Part shown: positions 7,442-15,422 of the stretch, piece by piece | How positions within the stretch are numbered: position 1 is the first letter of the stretch | How the letters are laid out: each line of letters opens with the position of its first letter | Assembly (NCBI GenBank): GCA_948684385.1 | Contig: CAPQCU010000001.1 | Span: forward strand, 124,001 to 188,000 | Direction of reading: 5' to 3' | Length of the DNA: 64,000 bases | From: an uncultured bacterium | Lineage (GTDB): Bacteria; Cyanobacteriota; Vampirovibrionia; Gastranaerophilales; Gastranaerophilaceae | Translations under genes and position numbers: made by a program | The notes under the pieces: model-generated | Databases searched by the model: none | What the model saw: the letters and a program-made list of their open reading frames with translations, nothing else | What the model was told of the DNA's origin: nothing

Positions 7442-9073
7442 ATGATGCGCTTTACTCATGATATGTCGACATTTGGTGATTACAAAGCTTATAAAAAATA
7501 TGAGCCGTCTTATCCCGGCTGGAAGTTTCGTCGTGACTCAGCGGAAGCTAAACGTCAGGAGTATTTACGCCTTAATCCTGATAAAATCAATCAGGATGAT
7601 ATTCAGCGGGGAAAAGTTCTACTTAGAGCAATTGATGTTATGGATGAATATTCCCAGAAACGCGCAGAAGATATGGAAGTTGCAACAGAGACAGCTGTCG
7701 GATACGGACTTGATGCCGCAATTTTCGGAGGAGCAGCGCTCGGAGGACTTATAGGAACTTTTAAGCCGGTAAAAAAAGCTTTACAAAAGATGTTTCATAA
7801 CAACAAAAAAGCTGCCGCCATTCTTCCTCTGGGAGTCGGGGCTTTAGCAGGTGTCATCGCAGCTTTTCCGCTTTATGCATGGGCAGCTAAAGCCGAAGTC
7901 TCAGCTTCAAGGCGAGGAAGATTTGAGTCAATGCGCAAAGATTTAAAAAACCCTAAAGGGTTTGCAATTTTAACCGAAGAACAGACTAAAATCGCAAAAG
8001 AAAAAGCAAAAGATATTAAGCTTGAAAGTGATAAAAAATTTAAGTTTGAGCTGGCAAAAGAGTTCAAAGCCTTAAAAGAAATGGCTTTTGACAGCAAAGA
8101 GTACAAAACCCAGAAAAAATTATTTGAGCTTGAGCTTCAGGAAGCAGAAAAACATCTTGAAGATGCAATGACTCCGGAAGAAATTCTTCAAGCTAAAAAA
8201 GACCAGCAGCTTTTAACGAAACTGGTTGAAAAAATCGATATCGCTTCGCAGGATTACGCTGAAAACGCAGAGCTTGCAACACAAACCGTTGTTGCCGGAA
8301 TGCTTGCTCTGGGTACTTTATTCAATCTCGCGTTAGAAAAATTTCTTAAATCTGCAAATATAAAATCAGCTGCAAAAATTTCTGCGATTTCGCAAATCGC
8401 AACTGTTTCTATTCCTATAATATTTTCAATAGCTTCGGCGCAAATTCAGAAACAAGCTTCCAGAGTCGGAAGGTTTAAAGTTAAGCAGGAACTTTTGAAT
8501 AACCCGTCAAAGCTTGTGTATGTTTCTGACGAAAACATCGCAGACATAAAAGATTTTTCCGTTCAGCAGGAGAAAAAAGAAGGTTTCTTCAAGTTTTTGA
8601 TGACTGCATGGAAAAATAATAAAGAATATAATCAGTACAAAAATGGCAGGGCAAAAGCGGAAGAAAGATTTTATAAAGCTGTTGAGACAATGGATTTAGA
8701 ACCTGAACAGATAAAGCAGGCTGAGATACTTCAAAGAAACACGTTTAAAACATTTAATAAAGTTGATGAAAAATCACAGAAATACTCTGAAAGCATAGAA
8801 GCGTTAGGGCAGGCTGTTGCACTTCCGATTTCTTTGATTTTTGTAAGTATTGGCGCAGCTTTGGGTACAAAATATCTTAATAAAAGTATGAGTGATAAAA
8901 TTTCAAAGCTTGAAGCGGTTTCAAACGTCAGCAAATACACCGGTATAATTCTTTTGAGCACGCTTCCTTCAATCTTGATTAATGCATTCATTACAAAAGA
9001 ACAGAAAAAAGCTTCGCGCATTGCAGACATGCTTGCAATCAATGAAATGAGTGATTACAGAAAATTCAGATAA
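7442..9073 (+). CDS. Membrane protein with three internal repeats, 543 aa
   Basis: No known family was recognised. The sequence contains three diverged copies of one unit, near residues 58-180, 256-375 and 424-540. Each has an amphipathic helix (DEYSQKRAEDMEVA, SQDYAENAELATQ, DEKSQKYSESIEA), a glycine/alanine-rich membrane hairpin, then a basic motif (ASRRGRFES, ASRVGRFKV, ASRIADMLA). Between copies are long charged coiled-coil stretches such as IKLESDKKFKFELAKEFKAL. About six membrane helices in all are likely. Function unknown; it faces ftsZ divergently but shares no evident promoter. Confidence 0.85.
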   Translation: MMRFTHDMSTFGDYKAYKKYEPSYPGWKFRRDSAEAKRQEYLRLNPDKINQDDIQRGKVLLRAIDVMDEYSQKRAEDMEVATETAVGYGLDAAIFGGAALGGLIGTFKPVKKALQKMFHNNKKAAAILPLGVGALAGVIAAFPLYAWAAKAEVSASRRGRFESMRKDLKNPKGFAILTEEQTKIAKEKAKDIKLESDKKFKFELAKEFKALKEMAFDSKEYKTQKKLFELELQEAEKHLEDAMTPEEILQAKKDQQLLTKLVEKIDIASQDYAENAELATQTVVAGMLALGTLFNLALEKFLKSANIKSAAKISAISQIATVSIPIIFSIASAQIQKQASRVGRFKVKQELLNNPSKLVYVSDENIADIKDFSVQQEKKEGFFKFLMTAWKNNKEYNQYKNGRAKAEERFYKAVETMDLEPEQIKQAEILQRNTFKTFNKVDEKSQKYSESIEALGQAVALPISLIFVSIGAALGTKYLNKSMSDKISKLEAVSNVSKYTGIILLSTLPSILINAFITKEQKKASRIADMLAINEMSDYRKFR

Positions 9074-9077
9074 GCTC

Positions 9078-9105
9078 TTGATTTATGAGCTTGGCGATTT
9101 ATAAT
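9078..9105 (+). promoter_or_regulatory. Likely promoter of the tRNA-Pro gene
   Basis: TTGATT (9078-9083), 16-bp spacer, TATAAT (9100-9105), about 85 bp before the tRNA. The leader holds a GAGGTT/AACCTC hairpin around 9114-9138 and a G-rich run. Confidence 0.5.
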
Positions 9106-9190
9106 AATATTGTTGAGGTTAACCCCTTAGCTGAACCTCGCCCCTTAAAAGTCATCACTCGAGAATGGGGGGGGAGGGAAGGAAGTTTAT

Positions 9191-9264
9191 CGGGATGTAG
9201 CGCAGCTTGGTAGCGCACCGTGTTCGGGTCGCGGGGGTCGCAAGTTCGAATCTTGTCATCCCGA
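9191..9264 (+). tRNA. tRNA-Pro(CGG)
   Basis: A complete 74-nt cloverleaf: acceptor CGGGATG/CATCCCG with discriminator A, D-stem GCGC/GCGC, anticodon stem CCGTG/CGCGG (one G-U-type mispair) around loop TTCGGGT with anticodon CGG, and T-arm GCAAG-TTCGAAT-CTTGT. CCA is not encoded. Its 3' half is repeated at 15563-15605, marking it as the integration site of the element that follows. Confidence 0.93.
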
Positions 9265-9265
9265 T
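9223..9265 (+). repeat. attL: 3' half of tRNA-Pro
   Basis: 43 bp from the anticodon loop to the base after the discriminator; 40 of 43 bases match 15563-15605 in the same orientation. The first 15 bases, TTCGGGTCGCGGGGG, are identical and include the anticodon loop, the usual place of crossover for tyrosine recombinases. Confidence 0.85.
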
Positions 9266-9270
9266 ATATT

Positions 9271-9314
9271 AAAAATAAAGGGTTTTAGTAATTTAACTAA
9301 AACCCTTTATTTTT
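9271..9314. terminator. Strong terminator inside the left end of the element
   Basis: A perfect 19-bp stem (9271-9289 with 9296-9314; core AAAGGGTTTTAGT / ACTAAAACCCTTT) followed by T-rich sequence. It can end the tRNA transcript and, in reverse, the XRE repressor transcript. Confidence 0.85.
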
Positions 9315-9317
9315 ATT

Positions 9318-9340
9318 TTTGTGTAATTTTTGTGTAATTG
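9318..9340 (+). repeat. Left arm-type repeat, two TTTGTGTAA boxes
   Basis: TTTGTGTAA occurs twice with an 11-bp period. A copy with 21 of 23 identical bases lies at 15423-15445 near the other end, in the same orientation. The location just inside both ends suggests integrase arm-binding sites. Confidence 0.55.
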
Positions 9341-9352
9341 TATGAACTTCGC

Positions 9353-9850
9353 TTATTTGCTCTTTTTTGTTTTGACATCACTTACTTTTACTTTACTTCT
9401 ATTTTTAAGAATCCTCTTGTATTCTATGTATTTAAGATAATTTGCAATCTCAACCACTTCTTCTTTGTCATAATTGCAGTTGCTTATTATTTCACTTAAT
9501 AATTTTTTATCTCGTTTCCCTATGATATCAAACGGTTTTTGCTTAGGTATAAGAGCTTCTAACAACAATTGAATTTCAAGTGACTCAAATTCTAGGGCTA
9601 TTGCAAGTTTTATTAAGGATTCAACCCTTGGCATACCTTCTTTTCTTTCAAAGTCAGCAATTACTCCAAGTGCTACATGGGAACGCTTGTTTAAATCCCT
9701 TTGTGATAGTCCTTTTTCATCCCGTTTTGCTTTAAAATGTTTGCTAATCGTTTCAATTAAAAATTTTTCTATTTGTTCTGCTTCTTCTTCAATGGTTTGT
9801 CCTTTGCCATTAACGCCATTTAAAAGTTTATTATCATCTGTATTATTCAT
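9353..9850 (-). CDS. XRE-family repressor of the element
   Basis: 165 residues. After a polar N-terminus a Cro/C1 helix-turn-helix spans about 36-100 (FKAKRDEKGLSQRDLNKRSH, then VALGVIADFERKEGMPRVESLIK). The C-terminal part, rich in lysine, has no recognised domain and no LexA-type protease motif, so induction by self-cleavage is unlikely. The ribosome binding site is GAGGTG. It is divergent from the excisionase gene, the usual position of a lysogeny-type repressor. Confidence 0.88.
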   Translation of the reverse strand: MNNTDDNKLLNGVNGKGQTIEEEAEQIEKFLIETISKHFKAKRDEKGLSQRDLNKRSHVALGVIADFERKEGMPRVESLIKLAIALEFESLEIQLLLEALIPKQKPFDIIGKRDKKLLSEIISNCNYDKEEVVEIANYLKYIEYKRILKNRSKVKVSDVKTKKSK

Positions 9851-9869
9851 AAGTACACCTCATACACTA

Positions 9870-10020
9870 CTTATACCATATCTTTTTTTGTATTGTCAAG
9901 ACGAGCGCCCCTCGTCAAAACAAGCCTAATACTCTGCTATGTTTTTGACGGTCAATGCTCGCCAAAGGGGTTGACTTAAAATCAATCCTATGGTACTATT
10001 ATTTTAACGAGCGTTGCTCG
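9870..10020. promoter_or_regulatory. Divergent control region of the element
   Basis: Minus-strand promoter of the repressor: TTGACA (9899-9894), 18 bp, TATAAG (9875-9870). Plus-strand promoter for the excisionase gene: TTGACT (9971-9976), 17 bp, TACTAT (9994-9999). Two palindromes share the word ACGAGCG: GACGAG-cgccc-CTCGTC (9900-9916), next to the repressor -35, and CGAGC-gtt-GCTCG (10008-10020), just after the excisionase -10. These are likely operators of the XRE protein. Confidence 0.65.
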
Positions 10021-10045
10021 AGTAGTCAAACAAAAGGAGTAGACA

Positions 10046-10237
10046 ATGAAAATCCTAAATACAAAAGAGGTTGCAAGGCTTCTTAGAACAGACAAGAGAA
10101 GCATACAACAAAAGGCTAAAAACGGTTATTATCCCTCAAATGTATGTGCTCAACACGGAAGATTTTACCTCTTTAACGAGGAAGCCCTTATGAGATTTTT
10201 ATTCAAAACGAATGAACAAACTACTTGCATAGGTTAA
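10046..10237 (+). CDS. Excisionase-like small DNA-binding protein
   Basis: 63 residues with the winged-helix/MerR-like fold of excisionases (HTH_17 type): ILNTKEVARLLRTDKRSIQQKAKNGY reads as helix-turn-helix, followed by the wing GRFYLFNEEALMRFLF. A strong AAAAGGAG ribosome binding site precedes it. It lies 13 bp before the integrase fragment, the standard xis-int order. It would steer the integrase towards excision. Confidence 0.8.
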   Translation: MKILNTKEVARLLRTDKRSIQQKAKNGYYPSNVCAQHGRFYLFNEEALMRFLFKTNEQTTCIG

Positions 10238-10250
10238 TGTAGGTGAAGAT

Positions 10251-10667
10251 ATGACGGTAACAAAAAATATACATGGATATTACGAATATAACTTTATGCG
10301 TAAGGGTGTACGATATCATAGAAGCTTTAAAGGACTTTCATATGAGGACGTTAAGGAACTTGAAATCGCTCTTAAATCTGAACTTATAAGGGGTAGATAT
10401 GATATCAGTAAAAGAAAGGTATATCGTTTATCAGATATTTTTGCAATGTATGAGGAATATTCTCTAGCACATCATAGCCGTCCAAATGAAAGAGGTTATG
10501 TATTTAAATGGTTTTTAAAGATTGTTGGTAATAAAGAAGCTGATAAAGTAACCTGTTCAGATTTTACAAAATATATCAATTCTCGTAACTCAAATTGCTG
10601 TAAAGTTTGTTCGATTTCATCTTGTGTAATCCCGATATATCTTAATGTTATTGATGGGCTTGAATGA
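10251..10667 (+). pseudogene. Truncated tyrosine integrase, N-terminal part only
   Basis: About 110 residues look like the start of a phage-type integrase: an arm-binding domain (YYEYNFMRKGVRYHRSFKGLS) and the beginning of the core-binding helical domain (IFAMYEEYSLAHHSRPNERG). Around base 10580-10590 the similarity stops; the rest of the frame is antisense to the recombinase on the other strand. The catalytic domain is absent, so this integrase cannot work. It was probably the original enzyme of the element, given the adjacent excisionase gene. Confidence 0.75.
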
Positions 10668-11131
10668 TTGAATAGAGATTGAAGAATGGCAACATCTTTA
10701 AAAGTTTGGTAATGATGATAGCCAAAAGTCTTGCGTAATGTATGCGTGCCGATGTTATCCTGTATTCCACAAGCTTTGCAAGCAACATTAATTATCATAT
10801 ATGCCATAACCCTTGTAATAGGTTTATTTTCACCATTTCTGCTTTTAAATAGATATTCAAAACAATCCTTATTTCTTACATATTCATCAATCAATAATTG
10901 CAAATTACCTAAGAGTGGAAATCTTTTGAGCTTGCCTGTTTTCTGTTCTTTGATTTCAACGTGCGATTTTCCCTTAACATCAATCACTTTAAGGTTTAAA
11001 AGGTCGGATATTCTTAAACCTGTATTAATACCCATTGAAAACAAGAGTAAATCTCTTGTGCCGTTTTCTTTCAAAATTGCTTTTATTTCTTCAATCTTTT
11101 TCTTATCTCTTATCGGTTGAACATATTGCAT
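10496..11131 (-). CDS. Tyrosine recombinase/integrase, short type
   Basis: Carries the complete catalytic set: R40 in TGLRISDLLNL, K64 in EQKTGK, H130-T-L-R133, H156 in LFNHSSPS and nucleophile Y165 in TLRYIGIT. Short stand-alone recombinases of about 185 residues are common in Gram-positive phages and elements, so residues 1-184 are a full enzyme. The last 27 residues are read from the antisense strand of the truncated integrase and look like an accidental extension. Ribosome binding site AGGTGATT. It may or may not serve this element's ends. Confidence 0.88.
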   Translation of the reverse strand: MQYVQPIRDKKKIEEIKAILKENGTRDLLLFSMGINTGLRISDLLNLKVIDVKGKSHVEIKEQKTGKLKRFPLLGNLQLLIDEYVRNKDCFEYLFKSRNGENKPITRVMAYMIINVACKACGIQDNIGTHTLRKTFGYHHYQTFKDVAILQSLFNHSSPSITLRYIGITQDEIEQTLQQFELRELIYFVKSEQVTLSASLLPTIFKNHLNT

Positions 11132-11153
11132 ATAATCACCTCAAATTCTGTTG

Positions 11154-11296
11154 TTTTGTTAAATTGAACTTAACCGTTATAACTGTTTTGTTAAATTCAA
11201 AGCTTAGATATATTGCATTTTTTAGTTCTATTGCTTATCCTGTAAGGGTTTAAGTCGATTTTGCCCAATTTAACAAAATACCTATTGTGTTAAATT
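11154..11296. repeat. Iterated TTTTGTTAAATT motif
   Basis: The 12-mer TTTTGTTAAATT occurs at 11154-11165 and 11186-11197, inverted at 11267-11278, and in part (TGTTAAATT) at 11288-11296. It fills the gap upstream of the short recombinase. It could be an operator array, a recombinase arm site or a small replication iteron set; nothing chooses among these. Confidence 0.5.
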
Positions 11297-11328
11297 TAGG
11301 GCTTATGAGGTGTGTAGGGTTTTAAACC

Positions 11329-11622
11329 CTACACAATATCAAATTTCATATAGCTACTAACTTTTAAAAGTGCTTTGTATAGTTCAGCATATTTTGTTTT
11401 TAAAGTTTTTGTATCTACATTGTTGCGTGTGATTTCAGTAAGTTTAAAAGTAAATGCCCCTGCTTGAAGTTCTAAAACATTTGCTTTGTTCATAACTTCT
11501 TTTACTTCTGCTACCTTTTCATCTCTAAGCTCTTTTAATTCTGCGATTTTAGAGTCGATGGATTTGATAACTTTTGCGTTATCTTCAAGATTGATGTTTG
11601 TAGTAATAACTTGTGTTGCCAT
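11329..11622 (-). CDS. Small coiled-coil protein of the element, 97 aa
   Basis: Unrecognised. The middle (about 14-48) is a charged coiled coil, NAKVIKSIDSKIAELKELRD, typical of small phage accessory proteins; the rest is a mixed fold ending KVSSYMKFDIV. A GAAAGGAG ribosome binding site precedes the ATG. It is divergent from the HTH gene at 11774 and shares with it an intergenic region with repeated TATCACAC boxes. Confidence 0.7.
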   Translation of the reverse strand: MATQVITTNINLEDNAKVIKSIDSKIAELKELRDEKVAEVKEVMNKANVLELQAGAFTFKLTEITRNNVDTKTLKTKYAELYKALLKVSSYMKFDIV

Positions 11623-11647
11623 GATTTGGTCTCCTTTCGTTTGTCTA

Positions 11648-11733
11648 TATCACACTATCATGATGTATCACACATTCATGAATTGCAAGCGGTCAAGGCG
11701 TGTTTCGACACAAAATTTTACAAAAGTGTGATA
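11648..11733. promoter_or_regulatory. Three TATCACAC boxes between divergent genes
   Basis: TATCACAC at 11648-11655 and 11666-11673 and its reverse complement GTGTGATA at 11726-11733. The repeated word in a short intergenic region between a small protein and an HTH gene suggests operators for that HTH protein. Confidence 0.45.
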
Positions 11734-11773
11734 TATTACAAAATAGTGTTATAATGATTTTAGAGGTAAAAGC

Positions 11774-12049
11774 ATGACAGAGATATACAAAGTATCAGAA
11801 GAACAAAAAGAACGCATTAGAAGGCTTGTGAGGGGCTTTTTACAAGAACAGGAAACATCCGTGTATAAACTTGCTAAAATGCTCAATGAAGCCTATGGTC
11901 GTTCGGCTTCTGTTTCAAACTTGCTAAACAAATTTAATAGAGCAACATTTAAGACCGCTGAACTCATGGACATAGCAGACCTGTTTGGATATGAATTGAA
12001 GTTTGTTAAAAAAGAGCCGATAGAAGGGTTAAAAGATAAGCAACAGTAA
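11774..12049 (+). CDS. Small helix-turn-helix protein, 91 aa
   Basis: Helix-rich protein with an HTH-like core, FLQEQETSVYKLAKMLNEAY followed by ASVSNLLNKFNRATFKTAELMDIADLF, similar in plan to small phage-type regulators or to proteins that detect ongoing transcription of an element. AGAGG ribosome binding site; TATAAT at 11748-11753 is a good -10. It precedes the Fic gene by 130 bp and may control it. Confidence 0.75.
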   Translation: MTEIYKVSEEQKERIRRLVRGFLQEQETSVYKLAKMLNEAYGRSASVSNLLNKFNRATFKTAELMDIADLFGYELKFVKKEPIEGLKDKQQ

Positions 12050-12179
12050 ATTAATTTAGCACCCATACATTGGTTGTTAGAATCGTGAAATACTATGCAC
12101 CAAGATGTTTATAATGTTTCATAACATTTGACTTTCTGGCAGGATTGTGGCAAAATGGTGGTAAAGATAAGGTGGTTTT

Positions 12180-13262
12180 ATGGCAGAGTTTAATCCAAAA
12201 TTTTTTATTACAAATTTTATAGCTAACAATCTTATTGAGATTGAACGCATTAAAGAAGGGATTAAGAGTCTACCAATTAATCCAAAATTATTAAGTTCTC
12301 TTAGAGAAACTGCAAAACTTTCTACCATTCACTATTCAACACAAATCGAAGGTAATAGGCTATCAAGAGAAGAAGTAAAGGACTTGATAGGAAATAAAAA
12401 AGTTGTTTCAAATACTGGCAGAGTTAGAGATGAAAAAGAAATTAAAAGCTATTATGTAGCACTTGATTATATAGAAAAACTTGCTAAAACAAAAGCCCCT
12501 ATCACAGAAGATATTATTAAGCATATTCACGCACTTGTAATTGGTGGTGGTAGTACAAAAGTTAAGCCTTCTGAATACAGAGAAGGGCAAAATGTTATTA
12601 CTGATTCTTTATCGGGTAATATTGTTTATATGCCTCCAGAAGCTAAAGACGTAGCTAATTTAATGAAAGAATTTGTTAGTTGGATAAATTCAGTAAATGA
12701 CATTCCATTACCAATAAAAGCAAGCATTATTCATTATCAATTTGTAACAATACACCCATATTTTGACGGCAACGGTAGGACTGCAAGACTTCTTACAACA
12801 CTTGCATTACATAATAGCGGTTATGATTTAAAAGGAATTTACTCATTAGAAGAATACTATGCAAAAGATTTGCAAGGATACTATGAAGCAATAACCATAG
12901 GTGATTCCCATAATTACTACATGGGTAGAGCTGAAGCTGATATTACAAAGTGGGTTGAGTACTTTATTAATGGTATGGCGATTGCTTTTAAATCGGTTTA
13001 CAGTAGGGCAAAAGAACAAGAAAGTTCTAAAGATGAAATTAAGGTTTTAAGAGAACTTGATGCAAAGCAACGACAGATTTTAAATCTGTTTGAAACTCAA
13101 AAATACGTTACATCTAAAGATATTGCAGAGTTCTTTAAATTTTCACCACGTACGGCAAGACAATTAGCTCTTGATTGGGTTAATGCGGATTTTTTAATTG
13201 CAGTTGGCGAAGGTAAACAAAGAAAATACAGACTTAATGAGAGATATGAAAATATCCTTTAG
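12180..13262 (+). CDS. Fic-domain protein, probable AMP-transferase
   Basis: 360 residues. The Fic active-site motif is complete: HPYFDGNGRTAR at 192-203 (H192 as base, D196 for metal, R200/R203 for phosphates). Upstream, S53-TQI-E57-G58 matches the (S/T)xxxE(G/N) inhibitory helix on the same chain (class II), so the enzyme should be autoinhibited without a separate antitoxin. The C-terminal 70 residues form a winged helix (TSKDIAEFFKFSPRTARQLA). Such proteins transfer AMP to target proteins; the target is unknown. It is cargo of the integrated element and ends 4 bp inside the convergent methyltransferase gene. Confidence 0.92.
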   Translation: MAEFNPKFFITNFIANNLIEIERIKEGIKSLPINPKLLSSLRETAKLSTIHYSTQIEGNRLSREEVKDLIGNKKVVSNTGRVRDEKEIKSYYVALDYIEKLAKTKAPITEDIIKHIHALVIGGGSTKVKPSEYREGQNVITDSLSGNIVYMPPEAKDVANLMKEFVSWINSVNDIPLPIKASIIHYQFVTIHPYFDGNGRTARLLTTLALHNSGYDLKGIYSLEEYYAKDLQGYYEAITIGDSHNYYMGRAEADITKWVEYFINGMAIAFKSVYSRAKEQESSKDEIKVLRELDAKQRQILNLFETQKYVTSKDIAEFFKFSPRTARQLALDWVNADFLIAVGEGKQRKYRLNERYENIL

Positions 13263-13831
13263 TTAATCCATTTAACAACTGTTTTACCTTTATAGCCCTT
13301 TTCCCAAACGTACCATGCATAGGCAATCGCTTTTGTAGTGTACTTTTCAAAATCACCGTATTTTGCACAATTAATACGAGAACTTGAAACATAGATTGTT
13401 TTAGGTGGCTCTTCGTCAAAAAGCTTTCTTCTTGCTTTTGATTCAAGAAAAAGGACTTTCAAAAACATGCAAACCTTGCGACCCTCATCAACCCTTGCTA
13501 AGGCATTTTCAACAAATTCTTGTGCGTGTGTATACGGGGGATTTGTTACTATATCACCGTTATGGTAAGGGTTTGTGTTGATTAAAAAATCTTCTTGTGT
13601 TCCATAACCACGATTTATAAGGTCGGTAGCTTTCCCTAATTTTCCTGTTTCTTCAAATACTTTTGCTAAATGCCCTTCACCACAAGCACATTCCCAGATA
13701 TTATTTAATTCTGGCTCGACCTCTAATAATAAATGTCCTGCAATCGGTTCAGTTGCGTAATAGTCATTTTCTTCTCTTGTGCCTTTGCCATGATTAGTTG
13801 CCCCTAAGTTGATAAATGTTGATTCTTTCAT
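13259..13831 (-). CDS. DNA methyltransferase-like protein, NPPY type
   Basis: 190 residues with the two core motifs of an S-adenosylmethionine-dependent adenine methyltransferase: the cofactor loop ECACGEGHLAKVF (about 47-59) and the catalytic NPPY (97-100) in DIVTNPPYTHAQEF. There is no separate target-recognition domain and no nuclease gene beside it, so it is more like the orphan methyltransferases of phages than a restriction system. Whether it modifies DNA is inferred. It overlaps the 3' end of the Fic gene by 4 bp. Confidence 0.82.
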   Translation of the reverse strand: MKESTFINLGATNHGKGTREENDYYATEPIAGHLLLEVEPELNNIWECACGEGHLAKVFEETGKLGKATDLINRGYGTQEDFLINTNPYHNGDIVTNPPYTHAQEFVENALARVDEGRKVCMFLKVLFLESKARRKLFDEEPPKTIYVSSSRINCAKYGDFEKYTTKAIAYAWYVWEKGYKGKTVVKWIN

Positions 13832-13922
13832 GTTTGCCTCCGGTTTGAATGCTATGAAAGAATTTAGAGTTAGTTTTCATAACGCGTTTTTATGCTAAAA
13901 TACACACGTAAGGAGTTAATAT

Positions 13923-15401
13923 ATGCAAGTTGCTAACACTCAATTTGATAGAACCAAAATTTATAAAGTATTTATTTCTTACTGTTGGACATCAGCTGAA
14001 CACGAAAATTGGGTTTATGACCTTGCTGAAAAATTACTACATAGTGGCATTGATGTTAAACTTGATAAATGGGATTTAAAACAAGGTCAAGATAAATATG
14101 CTTTTATGGAAAGTATGGTTAATGATGAAGAAATAAATAAAGTACTTGTTATTTGTGATAAAGGTTATAAAGAAAAAGCAGATAAAAGAGAAGGTGGAGT
14201 TGGAACAGAAACTCAAATTATAACAGCAGAACTTTATAGCAAAGTTGAAGAAACAAAGTTTATTCCGATTATTGCAGAATGTGGAGAACGATTTGATTCA
14301 TATATGCCAACTTTTATTAAAACAAGGATTGGCATTGATTTAAGTAATGATGATACATATGAAGATGAATTTGAAAAGTTGATACGTGCTATAACAGAAA
14401 GACCAAAGCATAGAAAACCAAAATTGGGAAATTTGCCATCATATTTATTTGAAGATGAAATTTCAACCTTTAAAACTAAAAATATTGTTGCCACATTTAA
14501 AAACAATATCTTCAAAAACCCCAAACAAGCTCAATCTATAGTTAATGATTTCATGCAAGATTTTATGGCAATTTTTTCTTCTTTTGTGATATCTAGGGAT
14601 GAATATACTGAGCCATACGATGAAGTAATTTACAACAAAATTCACGATATGAAAAACCTAAGAGATGATTACATAAGCTTGTTAGAAGAATGGTTGAAAA
14701 ACGATGAAATATTTGATATCGATAAAATTATTAAGCTTTTCGAAGACATGTATGCTTATACTGAATTTAAAGGTGAAGGTTCTTTTTATCGAACACAAAT
14801 GGACCATTTCAAATTTTTTATATGGGAGTTGTTTTTATATACAGTAGCTATATTACTTGGTCGAGAGTGTTATGCTTACGTCAATATTTTACTGAATACC
14901 AAATATTTTTTAAACCTACGATTTCATGGAGAGCATCAATGCGATTTTTTAGAGTTCCGTTTTGCTAATGTTCAATCCTTAGAAGATAGAAATAGACGAT
15001 TAAATATGAATCTTCTTTCATATACGGCAGATTTATTATGTAAGCGTGCAGTAATTAACGGTCAAAATTATGTTCAAAGACTTACAGAAGTTGATTTGTT
15101 GTTATACTATTATTCAATTATTACCAATAAGTCCTATTGCTGGTTTCCTGCAACATATATCTATGCTGAAGCACCCAGTGGCGGGGAGTTGAAAATAAAT
15201 ATACTGAAAAGATTGATATCAAAAAGACATTTTGAAAAAGTTAAAGCATTATTTAATGTTGATACTCCTAAGGAATTAATAGATTTATTTAATACCTTTA
15301 ATAACGAAAAATATGCAAATATTGGGTATGATAGAGCTTTTGATTCAGTACCGGTTTTAAGTTACCACATTTTACCAGATAGTATAGCAACTTCTATATA
15401 A
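13923..15401 (+). CDS. SEFIR/TIR-like domain protein, putative abortive defence effector
   Basis: 492 residues. Residues about 13-150 form a SEFIR-type domain (TIR superfamily): KVFISYCWTSAEHENWV, then DVKLDKWDLKQGQDKYAFM, KVLVICDKGY and GGVGTETQIITAEL, where E96 could be the catalytic glutamate. Bacterial SEFIR and TIR proteins sense phage and deplete NAD+. The remaining 340 residues are helical, with long aromatic/hydrophobic stretches (FFIWELFLYTVAILLG, DLLLYYYSIIT), and match no family I know; they may be the sensor. The gene has its own TAAGGAG site, is very AT-rich and is the last gene of the element. Confidence 0.85.
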   Translation: MQVANTQFDRTKIYKVFISYCWTSAEHENWVYDLAEKLLHSGIDVKLDKWDLKQGQDKYAFMESMVNDEEINKVLVICDKGYKEKADKREGGVGTETQIITAELYSKVEETKFIPIIAECGERFDSYMPTFIKTRIGIDLSNDDTYEDEFEKLIRAITERPKHRKPKLGNLPSYLFEDEISTFKTKNIVATFKNNIFKNPKQAQSIVNDFMQDFMAIFSSFVISRDEYTEPYDEVIYNKIHDMKNLRDDYISLLEEWLKNDEIFDIDKIIKLFEDMYAYTEFKGEGSFYRTQMDHFKFFIWELFLYTVAILLGRECYAYVNILLNTKYFLNLRFHGEHQCDFLEFRFANVQSLEDRNRRLNMNLLSYTADLLCKRAVINGQNYVQRLTEVDLLLYYYSIITNKSYCWFPATYIYAEAPSGGELKINILKRLISKRHFEKVKALFNVDTPKELIDLFNTFNNEKYANIGYDRAFDSVPVLSYHILPDSIATSI

Positions 15402-15422
15402 GATAATGAAATTTGTTGAAGT

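Noticed and set aside
10731..11253. Plus-strand ORFs at 10731-11120 and 11035-11253
   Set aside because: They are shadows of the recombinase on the minus strand, with no start signals and unlikely composition.
13259..13831. Restriction-modification system
   Set aside because: No nuclease or specificity gene is adjacent; the methyltransferase-like protein alone does not make a system.
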